A stretch of DNA of 64,000 nucleotides from Flavobacterium sp. LC2016-01. GTDB lineage: Bacteria; Bacteroidota; Bacteroidia; Flavobacteriales; Flavobacteriaceae. A program made the translations under genes and the position numbers. Shown piece after piece: positions 47,483 through 56,413 of this stretch. The notes beneath the pieces are model-generated. The model ran no database searches. It had not been told where the DNA came from and saw nothing but the letters and a program-made list of their open reading frames with translations. The stretch is from assembly GCF_009711135.1 (NCBI RefSeq), contig NZ_WMIC01000003.1:1-64000 (forward strand), written 5' to 3'. Position 1 is the stretch's first letter. Each line of letters starts with the position of its first letter.

Positions 47483-49657
47483 CGCTTCTTCTATTAAGTA
47501 ACTAATAATTTTAAAGAGTTTTACAGGCTCAAACGGCTTAATGATAATATCATTTATCCCAGATGAAATCGCCTCATCAGTTATTTCGTCTTTATCAAAA
47601 GCGGTCAGCGCCACAATTGGTGTCTTGATATCCTGCAAACGAATCCTTTTACTGGTTTCAAATCCGTTCATTAATGGCATATTGATATCCATTAAAATAA
47701 GATCAAAAGTTTCTTTTTCTAAAATTTCCAAAGCACCAAAACCATCATCAACAACTTTGCAGATGTAATTATTTTTCTCAATAATTTTCTTGGTTACCAG
47801 CTGATTGATCCGATTATCTTCAACAATTAAAATTTTATGAACTTCATTTGATGTCAAATCAACTTCAATTTCAGCTATTATTTTTTTAGTTTTCTCGGGA
47901 TCATGTTCAAACGGAATGATAAACGAAAAAGAAGTTCCCTGACCCAAATCACTTTCTAGCGTAATTGTACTGCCAAACAAACCTAATAATCGCTTTACAA
48001 TACTCAAACCTAAACCAGTTCCTTGATAATCCTCATCTTTTCGTCCAACTTGAACAAATTTTTCAAAAATCTTATTTTGGTCAACAGTTGCAATTCCGAT
48101 ACCATTATCTTTAATTAGAAAAGCTAAGAAATGATTTTTCCCTTCTGTCTTCAAAAGATCAACTTTCACTTCAACTTCTCCATTTTTCGTGAATTTCAAG
48201 GCATTACTGACTAAGTTCATCAAAATTTGAGCGAGTCTCAGCTTATCTCCAATCAAATATTCCGGAATATAAGGATCGATGTAAATATTAATTTTGTTGT
48301 TATTTTTTTGAGATAAAAAAGAAAGTGAGTTTTTGATCATCATAATTTCATCAGAAATATTGAATGTCAGATTTTCCAGTACTACTTTATTTTCTTCAAT
48401 TTTATTAATCTGCAAAATGTCATTTACTAATGACAATAGATATCTGGCAGAGAATTTCAGCGAACTTAAATGCTGGCTTCTTGATAATTCTTTATGTTCT
48501 TCCAAAAGCATATTAGTAATCCCAACCACTCCATAAAGAGGCGTACGCAATTCGTGACTTATAGTCGAAATAAATTGGGTTTTGAGTAAAGAAGCTTCTT
48601 CTGCAATTTCTTTAGCTTTTAAAAGCTCTAAATTGTGTTTCTTTTTAAACCTGATATTTTTAATTAATGTAATAATCAAAAAGAGCAGAATAAGAGAAAT
48701 CAGTACAAACAGAATTACAATAATTCGCGATTTTTTAAGACTTTGATACTGAGAAATTTTTTCATTTTCAATTTTATCAATCTGTCTTTTGTATTCATCT
48801 AATTCAAGATTAAAACCTGCAATTGAAGCTTTTTTCAGCTTTTGCTGATTGTATAATTCTTCTGTAATCTTATTATACAAACTAAGGTTTTCATAGGCTT
48901 CCTTATACTTTTTAATTTTCATTAAAAACTTAGAATACTCCAAATGCGCATATGACAAATCAGATCTTTCATCACTGGTTTTTCCTGCAGCAATTGCATT
49001 TAAAAAATAAGCATTGGCAGCATCATTTTCATTTTTATAATTTAAATACATACCATTAAGCATATTGGCAATAATCTCTGTTGATTTATCACTATACTTT
49101 TCAGTATTATTAGAAACAAATTTCAGATAAGGATATCCTTCCTTAAATTTACCAACATCAAAGTATGCCCAGGCAATATTTACATTTGTAAAATACACCT
49201 GACTTAAGTCGTTTATTTTTAATCCGTATGCAATAGATTTTTTATAATAGTAAATTCCTATGTCAAATTGTTTTTTTTCAAAACAATACATATTGCCTAA
49301 ATTATTATACAGATTATATTTTATGGAATCATTATCTGTTCTATTCGCATAAATCAAGCTTTTCTTATAAAAAAAGATAGCTTTATCTACCTCTGACAAT
49401 TCATTATAATTGGCGGCAATAATATTATAGGAACGAGAAATTAAGGTGTTGTTTTTTGCTGCTGTAGCAGCATTCAGGGCAACCCTAGAAATAATTAATG
49501 ATTTCTCGAAGTTTGATTCTCTAAAGTTAACTAATGCTTCTTTAACAAGCTGATCTGCTTTTAAAGAGGTTTCTTTTTTACCATTCTGTGCCGTTAAATT
49601 AAATGAAAGAATATTCAATAATAAAGCAAACGCTAAAAATATCCGCACTCTAAGCAT
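47468..49657 (-). CDS. TPR-containing hybrid histidine kinase/response regulator
   Basis: This 729-residue protein has a signal peptide or N-terminal helix (VRIFLAFALLLNILSF), periplasmic TPR repeats (about 30-290), one membrane helix (IIVILFVLISLILLFLIITLI, about 310-330), and a HisKA domain with STISHELRTPLYGVVG. An HATPase follows with LRLAQILMNLVSNALKFT and GTGLGLSIVKRLLGLFG. It ends in a receiver with phospho-Asp in DLILMDINMPLMNGFE and Lys in IIIKPFEP. The ATG at 49657 is preferred over 49678 because TATATTTG (49676-49683) marks the promoter. No output domain or partner is adjacent. Confidence 0.93.
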   Translation of the reverse strand: MLRVRIFLAFALLLNILSFNLTAQNGKKETSLKADQLVKEALVNFRESNFEKSLIISRVALNAATAAKNNTLISRSYNIIAANYNELSEVDKAIFFYKKSLIYANRTDNDSIKYNLYNNLGNMYCFEKKQFDIGIYYYKKSIAYGLKINDLSQVYFTNVNIAWAYFDVGKFKEGYPYLKFVSNNTEKYSDKSTEIIANMLNGMYLNYKNENDAANAYFLNAIAAGKTSDERSDLSYAHLEYSKFLMKIKKYKEAYENLSLYNKITEELYNQQKLKKASIAGFNLELDEYKRQIDKIENEKISQYQSLKKSRIIVILFVLISLILLFLIITLIKNIRFKKKHNLELLKAKEIAEEASLLKTQFISTISHELRTPLYGVVGITNMLLEEHKELSRSQHLSSLKFSARYLLSLVNDILQINKIEENKVVLENLTFNISDEIMMIKNSLSFLSQKNNNKINIYIDPYIPEYLIGDKLRLAQILMNLVSNALKFTKNGEVEVKVDLLKTEGKNHFLAFLIKDNGIGIATVDQNKIFEKFVQVGRKDEDYQGTGLGLSIVKRLLGLFGSTITLESDLGQGTSFSFIIPFEHDPEKTKKIIAEIEVDLTSNEVHKILIVEDNRINQLVTKKIIEKNNYICKVVDDGFGALEILEKETFDLILMDINMPLMNGFETSKRIRLQDIKTPIVALTAFDKDEITDEAISSGINDIIIKPFEPVKLFKIISYLIEEAKNAG

Positions 49658-49675
49658 AGTTATATATATTGTCCT

Positions 49676-49683
49676 CAAATATA
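49676..49683 (-). promoter_or_regulatory. -7 promoter box of the hybrid kinase
   Basis: CAAATATA reads TATATTTG on the minus strand, an exact match 19 bp before the ATG at 49657; it overlaps the alternative ATG at 49678, so translation from there is unlikely. Confidence 0.6.
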
Positions 49684-49881
49684 CATTATTACCTCATAAA
49701 AAAAGGGCTAATATTTTACAAAATTTATTTTAGCAAAAACAGTGCATTCAGTGTGTCGTATATAAAATATTCCAAATCATTTCTTTACACAAAACAAACA
49801 CATTTAACAAAATACCAAAAGAAACAAATAAAAATATAACAAAAAAAGTATGAGAAATTGTGATTTATTGGAATAAATATA

Positions 49882-49889
49882 TACTTTTA
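49882..49889 (+). promoter_or_regulatory. Possible promoter of the double-glycine peptide
   Basis: TACTTTTA matches TAnnTTTG at 7 of 8 positions, with a TTG 21 bases upstream. The start codon is 67 bp downstream. Confidence 0.4.
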
Positions 49890-49956
49890 GTAAATATTTA
49901 CGGACACAAGCCCCAAGTGTTTAATTAATAAGATTGGAGCATTAAACTTTAAAGTA

Positions 49957-50085
49957 ATGTTAGAAAAATTTTTAAAATCAGAAGAGTCTGAAAAATTGAC
50001 TCAAGCACAATTAAGAACTATTCAAGGCGGAGATGCTCCAGCAGAACCAGATCCAGAAGAAGGCAGAAAAGGAAAAGTAGCATAA
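49957..50085 (+). CDS. Small peptide with a double-glycine leader
   Basis: ATG at 49957 opens a 42-codon frame ending TAA at 50085. The leader MLEKFLKSEESEKLTQAQLRTIQGG ends with Gly-Gly after a hydrophobic/charged helix (LTQAQLRTIQGG), the pattern cut by C39 peptidases of bacteriocin-type ABC exporters. The core DAPAEPDPEEGRKGKVA (17 residues) has no Cys or hydrophobic part, unlike a classic bacteriocin. A promoter-like box lies upstream and a strong terminator lies 61 bp after the stop, so it is a free-standing gene. No exporter or modifying enzyme is in the window. It may be a secreted signal or a RiPP-type precursor. Confidence 0.72.
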   Translation: MLEKFLKSEESEKLTQAQLRTIQGGDAPAEPDPEEGRKGKVA

Positions 50086-50145
50086 CTATTTATTCCAAGA
50101 AACTGCTTCTTGTTGCATAAAAAAAGATCAGTTACTACTAAAAAG

Positions 50146-50177
50146 AAAGCCGTGAAAAAATTATTTTTCACGGCTTT
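50146..50177. terminator. Bidirectional terminator after the small peptide
   Basis: AAAGCCGTGAAAAA (50146-50159) and TTTTTCACGGCTTT (50164-50177) form a perfect 14-bp stem with a 4-base loop. It ends the peptide gene (plus) and the symporter gene (minus). Confidence 0.92.
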
Positions 50178-50204
50178 TATCTTTATAAGAAGCAAATTTT
50201 ACAC

Positions 50205-51482
50205 TTACTCGATATTTAAACTTTCTTCTTTATTACTTTCCCATTGTCCAACAACAGAAGTAGCCAAAGCGTTTCCTAGAACATTTGTTGCACTTCTAAA
50301 CATATCACAAAAATGATCGATAGGCAAGATTAATGCGATTCCTTCAACCGGAATATCAAACATACCACAAGTTGCCGCTACAACAACTAAACTTGCTCTT
50401 GGCACACCTGCAATTCCTTTGCTTGTAAGCATTAAAACTAAAAGCATCACCATTTGTGTTCCAATATCTAAATGAACTCCATAAAATTGGGCAATAAATA
50501 TACTGGCAAATGTCATATACATCATACTTCCGTCTAAGTTAAACGAATAGCCCAGCGGCAGCATGAAAGAAACAATTTTATCTTTTACACCAAAATCTTC
50601 CAACTCTTCAGTCAGTTTTGGAAAAACAGCTTCACTGCTTGTTGTACCAAATGCAATTGCTAATGGTCCGATTATACGTCTCAGCAACTCGGTCATTCTT
50701 CCTTTTAAGAAAATATAACCTACCGCAATTAAAACAACCCATAAAGTACCTATACCTACTAAAAATGAGCCGAAAAATTTAAAATAAGTAATTACTAATT
50801 CCTCTGCATCTCTAATGGCAAATACTCCAGCAATGGCACCAAAAACTCCAATTGGAGCAAAGTTCATTACATAGTTTACCATCTTTAAAACAATATGCGA
50901 AGCTTTATCTAAAGCATTAATTACAGGTTTTACAGTGCTTCCTAATGACGCTGCAGCTAATCCAAAAAAGATTGAAAAGATAACAATCTGAAGGATTTCA
51001 TTGGTTGCCATTGCTTCAAAAATACTTTTAGGCACAATATGCTCCACAAAATTTTCAACAGAAAGCGTTTTAGTTTTTGCTGTTACTTCCGTCGCAGCAG
51101 CCATATCAACGTGGTCTAATTTTAAACCTACGCCTGGCTCAAGAATATTTACATAAAATAAACCAATTAACAACGATATGAATGAAGCCGTAAAAAACCA
51201 TCCTAGAGCTTTACCTCCAATTCTTCCAACCGTTTTAATGTCTCCAAGTTTGGCAATTCCCACAACTAAAGTTGTAAATACCAAAGGTGAAATAATCATT
51301 TGCACTAATCGAATAAAAACAGTGGCCAGCATTTTAATTTTAGCGCTGAAAGATTGTGCTGCTTCAGGAGAAATTGTGTTGTGCAATATAATTCCTAAAG
51401 TTGCCCCTAGAACCATTGCAATAATAATTTGCCCTGTTAATCCTGAAAGAAATGATTTTTTTTTAGTTTCTGTAATTTGCAT
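50205..51482 (-). CDS. Dicarboxylate/amino acid:cation symporter (DAACS family)
   Basis: This 425-residue membrane protein has about eight helices. The family regions are VFIRLVQMIISPLVFTTLVVGIAKLG, the serine-rich region TTSSEAVFP, the MLPLGYSFNLDGSMMYMTFA motif near the substrate site, and LTSKGIAGVPRASLVVVAATC. It is like GltP/DctA, importing glutamate/aspartate or C4-dicarboxylates with H+ or Na+. Substrate choice cannot be made here. Its gene follows aroC on the same strand, but a hairpin lies between them. Confidence 0.93.
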   Translation of the reverse strand: MQITETKKKSFLSGLTGQIIIAMVLGATLGIILHNTISPEAAQSFSAKIKMLATVFIRLVQMIISPLVFTTLVVGIAKLGDIKTVGRIGGKALGWFFTASFISLLIGLFYVNILEPGVGLKLDHVDMAAATEVTAKTKTLSVENFVEHIVPKSIFEAMATNEILQIVIFSIFFGLAAASLGSTVKPVINALDKASHIVLKMVNYVMNFAPIGVFGAIAGVFAIRDAEELVITYFKFFGSFLVGIGTLWVVLIAVGYIFLKGRMTELLRRIIGPLAIAFGTTSSEAVFPKLTEELEDFGVKDKIVSFMLPLGYSFNLDGSMMYMTFASIFIAQFYGVHLDIGTQMVMLLVLMLTSKGIAGVPRASLVVVAATCGMFDIPVEGIALILPIDHFCDMFRSATNVLGNALATSVVGQWESNKEESLNIE

Positions 51483-51507
51483 TAATTTGTTTGTGTTAAG
51501 TTAAAAT

Positions 51508-51531
51508 ATTAAGACCCTCACTGTCTTAACT
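51508..51531 (-). terminator. Hairpin between aroC and the symporter gene
   Basis: TTAAGAC and GTCTTAA (within 51508-51531) form a short stem with a CCTCACT loop, and a TATTTT run follows on the minus strand. It is a probable terminator for aroC. Confidence 0.6.
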
Positions 51532-51535
51532 TTTA

Positions 51536-52594
51536 TTAATATGTTTTGTTGATTAAATAAAAATCAGCCAAAACAATTGCAGCCATTGCCTCAACAATTG
51601 GCACTGCACGAGGTACTACACACGGATCATGACGGCCTTTTCCTGTCATTGGTGTAATATTTCCTTTATTATCTAATGAATCCTGAGTCTGCATAATTGT
51701 TGCAACCGGTTTGAAAGCTACTTTAAAGTAAATATCCATTCCGTTGCTGATGCCGCCCTGAATTCCTCCAGAAAGATTTGTTTTTGTAGTTCCGTCTGGA
51801 TTGTATAAATCGTTGTGTTCGCTTCCTTTCATTTCAGAACCTGCAAAACCGCTTCCGTATTCAAAACCTTTTACAGCATTGATAGAAAGCATTGCTTTTC
51901 CTAATTCAGCATGCAGTTTATCAAAAACCGGTTCGCCAAGACCAACTGGTACATTTTGAATTACACACGAAACAACACCTCCAACAGTATCGCCCTGTTT
52001 GCGGATATCACGAATATATTCTTCCATAATCGCAGCCGATTTTTCATCTGGACAACGAACAGGATTGCTTTCTGTTTTCGAAAAATCTAAATCTTGATAA
52101 GGAGTCTCTAAATGAATTGGACCAACAGAAGAAACGTAAGCATTAATTTTAATTTCCGGAAGCATTTGTTTTGCAATTGCACCAGCAACTACTCTGCTTG
52201 CCGTTTCACGTGCAGAGCTTCTTCCTCCTCCACGGTAATCGCGAAAACCATACTTTTGATCATATACATAATCAGCATGACTTGGTCTGTAATTATCTTT
52301 TATATGTGAATAATCATCTGATTTTTGATTGGTATTCGGAATAATAAAACCTATTGGAGTTCCGGTTGTTTTTCCTTCAAAAATTCCAGATAAAAATTGA
52401 ACTGCATCTGGTTCTTTTCGTTGTGTTACAATTGCCGATTGTCCCGGTTTTCTTCGAGACATTTCAACTTCGATTGCTTCAAAATCAAGCGCAATTCCTG
52501 ATGGACAGCCATCAATAATCCCACCTAAAGCCTCGCCGTGTGATTCGCCAAATGTAGTAACTCTATATAATGTGCCGTAGCTATTTCCTGCCAT
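51536..52594 (-). CDS. aroC: Chorismate synthase
   Basis: At 352 residues this is the normal AroC length. It converts EPSP to chorismate in the shikimate pathway with reduced FMN. It has [15 protein letters not shown], the [17 protein letters not shown] region, [34 protein letters not shown] (positions of conserved Arg/Ser), [19 protein letters not shown] and [18 protein letters not shown] -7 box lies at 52609-52616 on the minus strand. Confidence 0.97.
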   Translation of the reverse strand: MAGNSYGTLYRVTTFGESHGEALGGIIDGCPSGIALDFEAIEVEMSRRKPGQSAIVTQRKEPDAVQFLSGIFEGKTTGTPIGFIIPNTNQKSDDYSHIKDNYRPSHADYVYDQKYGFRDYRGGGRSSARETASRVVAGAIAKQMLPEIKINAYVSSVGPIHLETPYQDLDFSKTESNPVRCPDEKSAAIMEEYIRDIRKQGDTVGGVVSCVIQNVPVGLGEPVFDKLHAELGKAMLSINAVKGFEYGSGFAGSEMKGSEHNDLYNPDGTTKTNLSGGIQGGISNGMDIYFKVAFKPVATIMQTQDSLDNKGNITPMTGKGRHDPCVVPRAVPIVEAMAAIVLADFYLINKTY

Positions 52595-52780
52595 GTTATT
52601 TGTTTTAGCAAATGTAAGTTTTATGAATTAAATTAAAAAATATAAAATTGTGATTATTAATTAAACGTTAAGCGGTTTAAAAATCATAATTTATTAAAAT
52701 TGAAGACAAATTGATAACCTTTTGATAAAATAATTCTCTTATGAGTTTCTTTTATTTGTTAAACTTCAAATCAAGAAAAA

Positions 52781-53608
52781 TTGAAAAAGAGAAACGTCGA
52801 ATTGGTAGTTCTTTCAGATGTCCATTTAGGAACTTATGGAAGCCACGCCAAAGAACTAAACAACTATTTATCAAGTATTAAACCAAAAACTTTAGTCTTA
52901 AACGGTGATATTATAGACGCTTGGCAATTTCGAAAATCATATTTCCCAAAAGCACATTTACGCGTTATTCAGCGCATCATCGGAATGGCTTCAAAAGGAA
53001 CTAAAGTGTATTACATTACGGGAAATCACGACGAAATTCTCCGTAAATTCACTGATATGAATATGGGAAATTTTTCTTTGCTTGATAAATTAGTTTTAGA
53101 ATTAGACGATAAAAAAGCCTGGATTTTTCACGGAGACGTTTTTGATGCTTCGGTTCAGCATTCTAAATGGATTGCAAAACTGGGCGGATTAGGTTACGAT
53201 TATTTAATCCTTTCTAATCGATTTGCAAACTGGTGTCTGACCAAATTAGGCCGAGAACCCTACTCATTCTCAAAAAAAATAAAAGCTAGCGTAAAAAAAG
53301 CAGTGAAATTCATTTCAGACTTCGAAACCACGGCAACCGATCTGGCTATTGAAAAAAAATATGACTACGTTATCTGCGGTCATATTCATGAACCAAAAAT
53401 AGCAACAATAGAAAACAAACACGGTTCTACTTTGTACTTAAATTCAGGTGATTGGGTTGAAAATCTAACTGCTTTAGAATATCATAAAAAACGCTGGAAA
53501 TTATATACGTACGACAAAAGCAAATTTTCTGAACAGGAAGAAAATCTATTTGAGATGGAGGATAATCTGACCACTCAATTAATGACCTCAGTGCTTACAA
53601 AGAAATAA
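52781..53608 (+). CDS. LpxH-like metallophosphoesterase
   Basis: This 275-residue calcineurin-like phosphoesterase has all metal motifs: LSDVHLGTYGSH, NGDIIDAWQF, YYITGNHDEILRKF, FHGDVFDASVQHSK and CGHIHEPKI. The size and the GNHDE spacing match the UDP-2,3-diacylglucosamine hydrolases LpxH/LpxH2 that act in lipid A synthesis. The start is TTG at 52781 (MKKRNVELVVLSD), with no ATG nearby in frame. It stands alone, diverging from aroC. The exact substrate is inferred from family similarity. Confidence 0.85.
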   Translation: MKKRNVELVVLSDVHLGTYGSHAKELNNYLSSIKPKTLVLNGDIIDAWQFRKSYFPKAHLRVIQRIIGMASKGTKVYYITGNHDEILRKFTDMNMGNFSLLDKLVLELDDKKAWIFHGDVFDASVQHSKWIAKLGGLGYDYLILSNRFANWCLTKLGREPYSFSKKIKASVKKAVKFISDFETTATDLAIEKKYDYVICGHIHEPKIATIENKHGSTLYLNSGDWVENLTALEYHKKRWKLYTYDKSKFSEQEENLFEMEDNLTTQLMTSVLTKK

Positions 53609-53738
53609 CGCTCTAATTTCCAAAAACTTACTCTTTGGTTTCATTTTTAGTGGCAGCACTTATATTCTCTTAGTTTTAAAATGTGAATTATATAACAATT
53701 TCTAAGAATTTTATACGTTCTCTATTCAAGTGTCGTAA

Positions 53739-53746
53739 TACATTTG
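53739..53746 (+). promoter_or_regulatory. -7 promoter box of the beta-barrel gene
   Basis: TACATTTG is an exact TAnnTTTG match 23 bp before the start codon of the outer-membrane protein. Confidence 0.5.
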
Positions 53747-53768
53747 AAAAATAAATTTAACCATTTTT

Positions 53769-54266
53769 ATGAAAAAAATCATTTTATCTGCCATCATGCT
53801 ATTCGGATTAGCATTTACGGCTCAATCACAAGAAATTGCAAAAAACGCCTTAGGATTACGTTTAGGAGACAATAACGGTTTTGGAGGAGAAGTATCTTAC
53901 CAAAGAGGATTAAATCAAAAAAACAGACTTGAATTTGATTTAGGCTGGAGAAACAGCAGTGATGTTGACGCTATTAAAGCAGTAGCACTTTACCAATGGG
54001 TTTGGAATATAGACGGAGGTTTTAACTGGTACGCTGGTGTTGGCGGCGGAATCGCTGCCTGGGACCACGATTATTACAACAACAATACAAAATACAACGA
54101 CAGCGGAACATACGTTTTTGCTGCAGGAGACATAGGAATTGAATACGGATTTAAAGAAGTGCCAATTCTTTTATCATTAGACGCAAGACCTGAAATTGGT
54201 TCAGGGTATTATGATGATGATAACTTTGGATTTGATGTTGGTTTAGGTATCAAATTCAAATTCTAA
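53769..54266 (+). CDS. Small outer-membrane beta-barrel protein
   Basis: This 165-residue protein has a signal peptide (IMLFGLAFTAQSQE) and eight or so short amphipathic strands, ending in FGFDVGLGIKFKF with the C-terminal Phe of outer-membrane barrels. GLRLGDNNGFGGEVSYQR and YAGVGGGIAAWDHDY are typical of OmpW/PorT-like small barrels. The function is unknown. It has its own promoter box and terminator. Confidence 0.85.
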   Translation: MKKIILSAIMLFGLAFTAQSQEIAKNALGLRLGDNNGFGGEVSYQRGLNQKNRLEFDLGWRNSSDVDAIKAVALYQWVWNIDGGFNWYAGVGGGIAAWDHDYYNNNTKYNDSGTYVFAAGDIGIEYGFKEVPILLSLDARPEIGSGYYDDDNFGFDVGLGIKFKF

Positions 54267-54292
54267 ATTAAAATAAAAAATAATTGTAAAAG

Positions 54293-54328
54293 AAAACCTG
54301 TCGTTTTATTGCGACAGGTTTTTTTTAT
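54293..54328 (+). terminator. Terminator of the beta-barrel gene
   Basis: AAAACCTGTCG and CGACAGGTTTT form a strong stem around TTTTATTG, followed by a T-run. It lies 27 bp after the stop codon. Confidence 0.92.
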
Positions 54329-54343
54329 GTTTAAAATCGGCAC

Positions 54344-54415
54344 ATGAGTGTCATCCTGAGCGCAGTCAAAGACTTAGAACACGTAAAGGCTTCGACTTCG
54401 TTCAGCCTGGCATTT
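54344..54415. repeat. REP-like inverted pair (copy C)
   Basis: GTGTCATCCTGAGCGCAGTC on the left faces GGCTTCGACTTCGTTCAGCC on the right in inverted orientation. This is the same family as the copies at 8661 and 10250, in a diverged form. Confidence 0.8.
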
Positions 54416-54448
54416 GCCCAAAACTTTTCACTAATTACTAACTACTAA

Positions 54449-54871
54449 TTACTTAATAACAATCTCTTTTTTAGAATGCACTTTAACCACTGTATAAGGA
54501 TATGAAATAACCTGCATAACCATTGCATCTGGCGCCGGATTATTTTCTTTTACAGTAATAATAATATTCTTGTCCGTTTCCTCTACTTTTTCAACTCCAA
54601 TCGAATAACCGCTGGTGTTTTTTTCACCCATATTCAATATTATGTAATTCGAATTGCTAATGTCAGCCTGTTTCATTTTATCGGCTAAAAGCGGATCATT
54701 TTCAAGCATTTTAATTTCGTTAGGTTCGGTTAAAATTTCAAAAAATTTGATATTGCCGCCACCATCCGACTGCTCGGTCAAAACTTCATAGAGTGCTGTT
54801 GAATTTGAAGTTTTTTTTGCCCCACAAGAGATCAAAACAAAAACTGCTAAAACTGAAATTATTTTTTTCAT
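54449..54871 (-). CDS. Small lipoprotein of unknown function
   Basis: This 140-residue protein has a lipobox (VLISCGAK, Cys16) and a mature part with ILTEPNEIKMLENDPLLADK, YIILNMGEKNTSGYSIGVEKV and a beta-rich end (VMQVISYPYTVVKVHSKKEIVI). The GEKNTSGYSIGVEKVEE pattern matches the PrcB C-terminal domain type (protease complex subunit-like). It is 24 bp downstream of bshA and probably co-transcribed with it. Confidence 0.78.
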   Translation of the reverse strand: MKKIISVLAVFVLISCGAKKTSNSTALYEVLTEQSDGGGNIKFFEILTEPNEIKMLENDPLLADKMKQADISNSNYIILNMGEKNTSGYSIGVEKVEETDKNIIITVKENNPAPDAMVMQVISYPYTVVKVHSKKEIVIK

Positions 54872-54895
54872 GCATTTAAACTTTAAATTAATGTT

Positions 54896-56032
54896 TTACT
54901 CTTTATAATCGTCAATAGCCTTTTGGTACAAAGCTTCGTACTTAGGAAGGATGTTTTTGATGTCAAATTTCTTTGCTACTTCCAGAGCATTCTTTTTAAA
55001 TTCGTTCAAAGTAGCATCATCTTTCAGAATTTTGATTGCATTTGCAGCCATTTCTTCAACATCCCCAACATTGCTCAAATAACCTGAAACACCATCAAAA
55101 TTAACTTCAGGCAAACCTCCTGAATTACTAGAAATCACAGGAACTCCAAGCGCCATTGCTTCCAACGCAGCCAAACCAAAACTTTCTGTTTCTGAAGGAA
55201 GCAAAAACAAATCGGTCATACATAAGATTTTATCAATCTCATTACTGTTTCCAAAGAAAATTACTTTGTCATAAATTCCCAATTCCATGCACAAAACTTC
55301 TGCTTTTTCTTTTTCAGGACCGTCACCCACCATCATCAATTTAGCAGGCATTTCTTTCTGAATATTATAGAAAATCTTAATAATATCCGGAATTCTTTTC
55401 ACCTTTCTAAAGTTACTGATATGCGTCACAATACGCTCATTTTCCTTCGCCATCACATAACGATGACAAGGCGCATCTGGATCTTTTACCACTTTATCCA
55501 ATTCAATAAAATTCGGAATAACCCTAATTTTATTCTTGATTTTGAATAATTTCAAAGTATCATCTTTCAAACTCTGCGAAACCGAAGTCACATAATCTGA
55601 TTTATTAATACTAAAAGTTACCGCAGGTTTATAAAAAGGGTGGTTTCCAACAAGCGTAATATCTGTTCCGTGAAGCGTTGTAATCATTGGCAGATTAATA
55701 CCCTCGTTTTTTAGCATTTGTTTTGCCATATACCCCGCATAAGCGTGTGGAATAGCATAATGCACGTGAAGAACTTCAATTTTATACAATTTCACCATAT
55801 CAACCAGTTTGCTTGACAAAGCCAACTCATAAGGCTGATAATGAAAAAGAGGATATTCAGGAACGTTTACTTCGTGATAATGAACATTCGCATTCAAAAG
55901 TGCCAACCTCACGGGCTGACTATAAGTTATAAAATGTATTTCGTGTCCTCGTCTGGCTAATTCAAGACCTAACTCAGTGGCTACTACCCCACTACCGCCA
56001 AACGTCGGATAACAAACTATTGCTATTTTCAT
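54896..56032 (-). CDS. bshA: N-acetyl-alpha-D-glucosaminyl L-malate synthase (bacillithiol)
   Basis: This 378-residue GT4 glycosyltransferase begins MKIAIVCYPTFGGSGVVATELG, which is distinctive of BshA. It has the UDP-sugar region ITTLHGTDITLVGNHPFYKPA, YVTSVSQSLKDDT, RVIPNFIELDKV, HISNFRKVKRIPD and the C-terminal SETESFGLAALEAMALGVPVISS. It makes GlcNAc-malate from UDP-GlcNAc and L-malate, the first step of bacillithiol. bshB and bshC are not in view. The small lipoprotein gene follows by 24 bp. Confidence 0.94.
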   Translation of the reverse strand: MKIAIVCYPTFGGSGVVATELGLELARRGHEIHFITYSQPVRLALLNANVHYHEVNVPEYPLFHYQPYELALSSKLVDMVKLYKIEVLHVHYAIPHAYAGYMAKQMLKNEGINLPMITTLHGTDITLVGNHPFYKPAVTFSINKSDYVTSVSQSLKDDTLKLFKIKNKIRVIPNFIELDKVVKDPDAPCHRYVMAKENERIVTHISNFRKVKRIPDIIKIFYNIQKEMPAKLMMVGDGPEKEKAEVLCMELGIYDKVIFFGNSNEIDKILCMTDLFLLPSETESFGLAALEAMALGVPVISSNSGGLPEVNFDGVSGYLSNVGDVEEMAANAIKILKDDATLNEFKKNALEVAKKFDIKNILPKYEALYQKAIDDYKE

Positions 56033-56281
56033 GTATTAAATTTAATTCTACGAAAATACTCAAAAATCACGTTTAATTAAGCTTTTAAATTGTTAGATTT
56101 TTGACAAAATAAGATTAATTCTAATTAATATGCTATTTTCTTGAAGCAGAACAACTTCGATCAAAAGACCACTCGTCCCGCTGTCCGCTATATCTTTTAT
56201 AGCGAACCCCGCCATAAAAGGATACCGCTCCCATCGGGGCTAGACTAGACGTTTTTGTTTTCATAAGTCACACTTTACGAC

Positions 56282-56314
56282 AACTTTGTCAAAGTTTAAA
56301 ACTTTGACAAAGTT
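56282..56314. repeat. 16-bp perfect palindrome
   Basis: AACTTTGTCAAAGTTT (56282-56297) and AAACTTTGACAAAGTT (56299-56314) are exact inverted copies around one base. Each arm is itself nearly palindromic (AACTTTG/CAAAGTT). Confidence 0.9.
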
Positions 56315-56361
56315 TGGCGAAACCTGAAACCTGAAACTTTAAACCTGAAACAATAAAAAAA

Positions 56362-56391
56362 AAAGGCACAAAATCTAAATTTTATGCCTTT
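56362..56391 (-). terminator. Terminator of the 56.4 kb gene
   Basis: AAAGGCACAAAAT (56362-56374) and ATTTTATGCCTTT (56379-56391) pair with one mismatch. On the minus strand a long T-run follows. Confidence 0.85.
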
Positions 56392-56413
56392 CAAATATTA
56401 TTATAATTTTCTC

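Larger units (their letters stand above)
56033..56413. other. 381-bp intergenic region with repeat-like elements
   Basis: No gene. It holds a GC-rich stretch with CGTCCCGCTGTCCGCTAT and CCCATCGGGGC (about 56168-56247), which looks like a known type of repeated Flavobacterium intergenic element, though copy number cannot be judged here. Next is a perfect palindrome (56282-56314) and then the terminator at 56362-56391. Confidence 0.55.
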
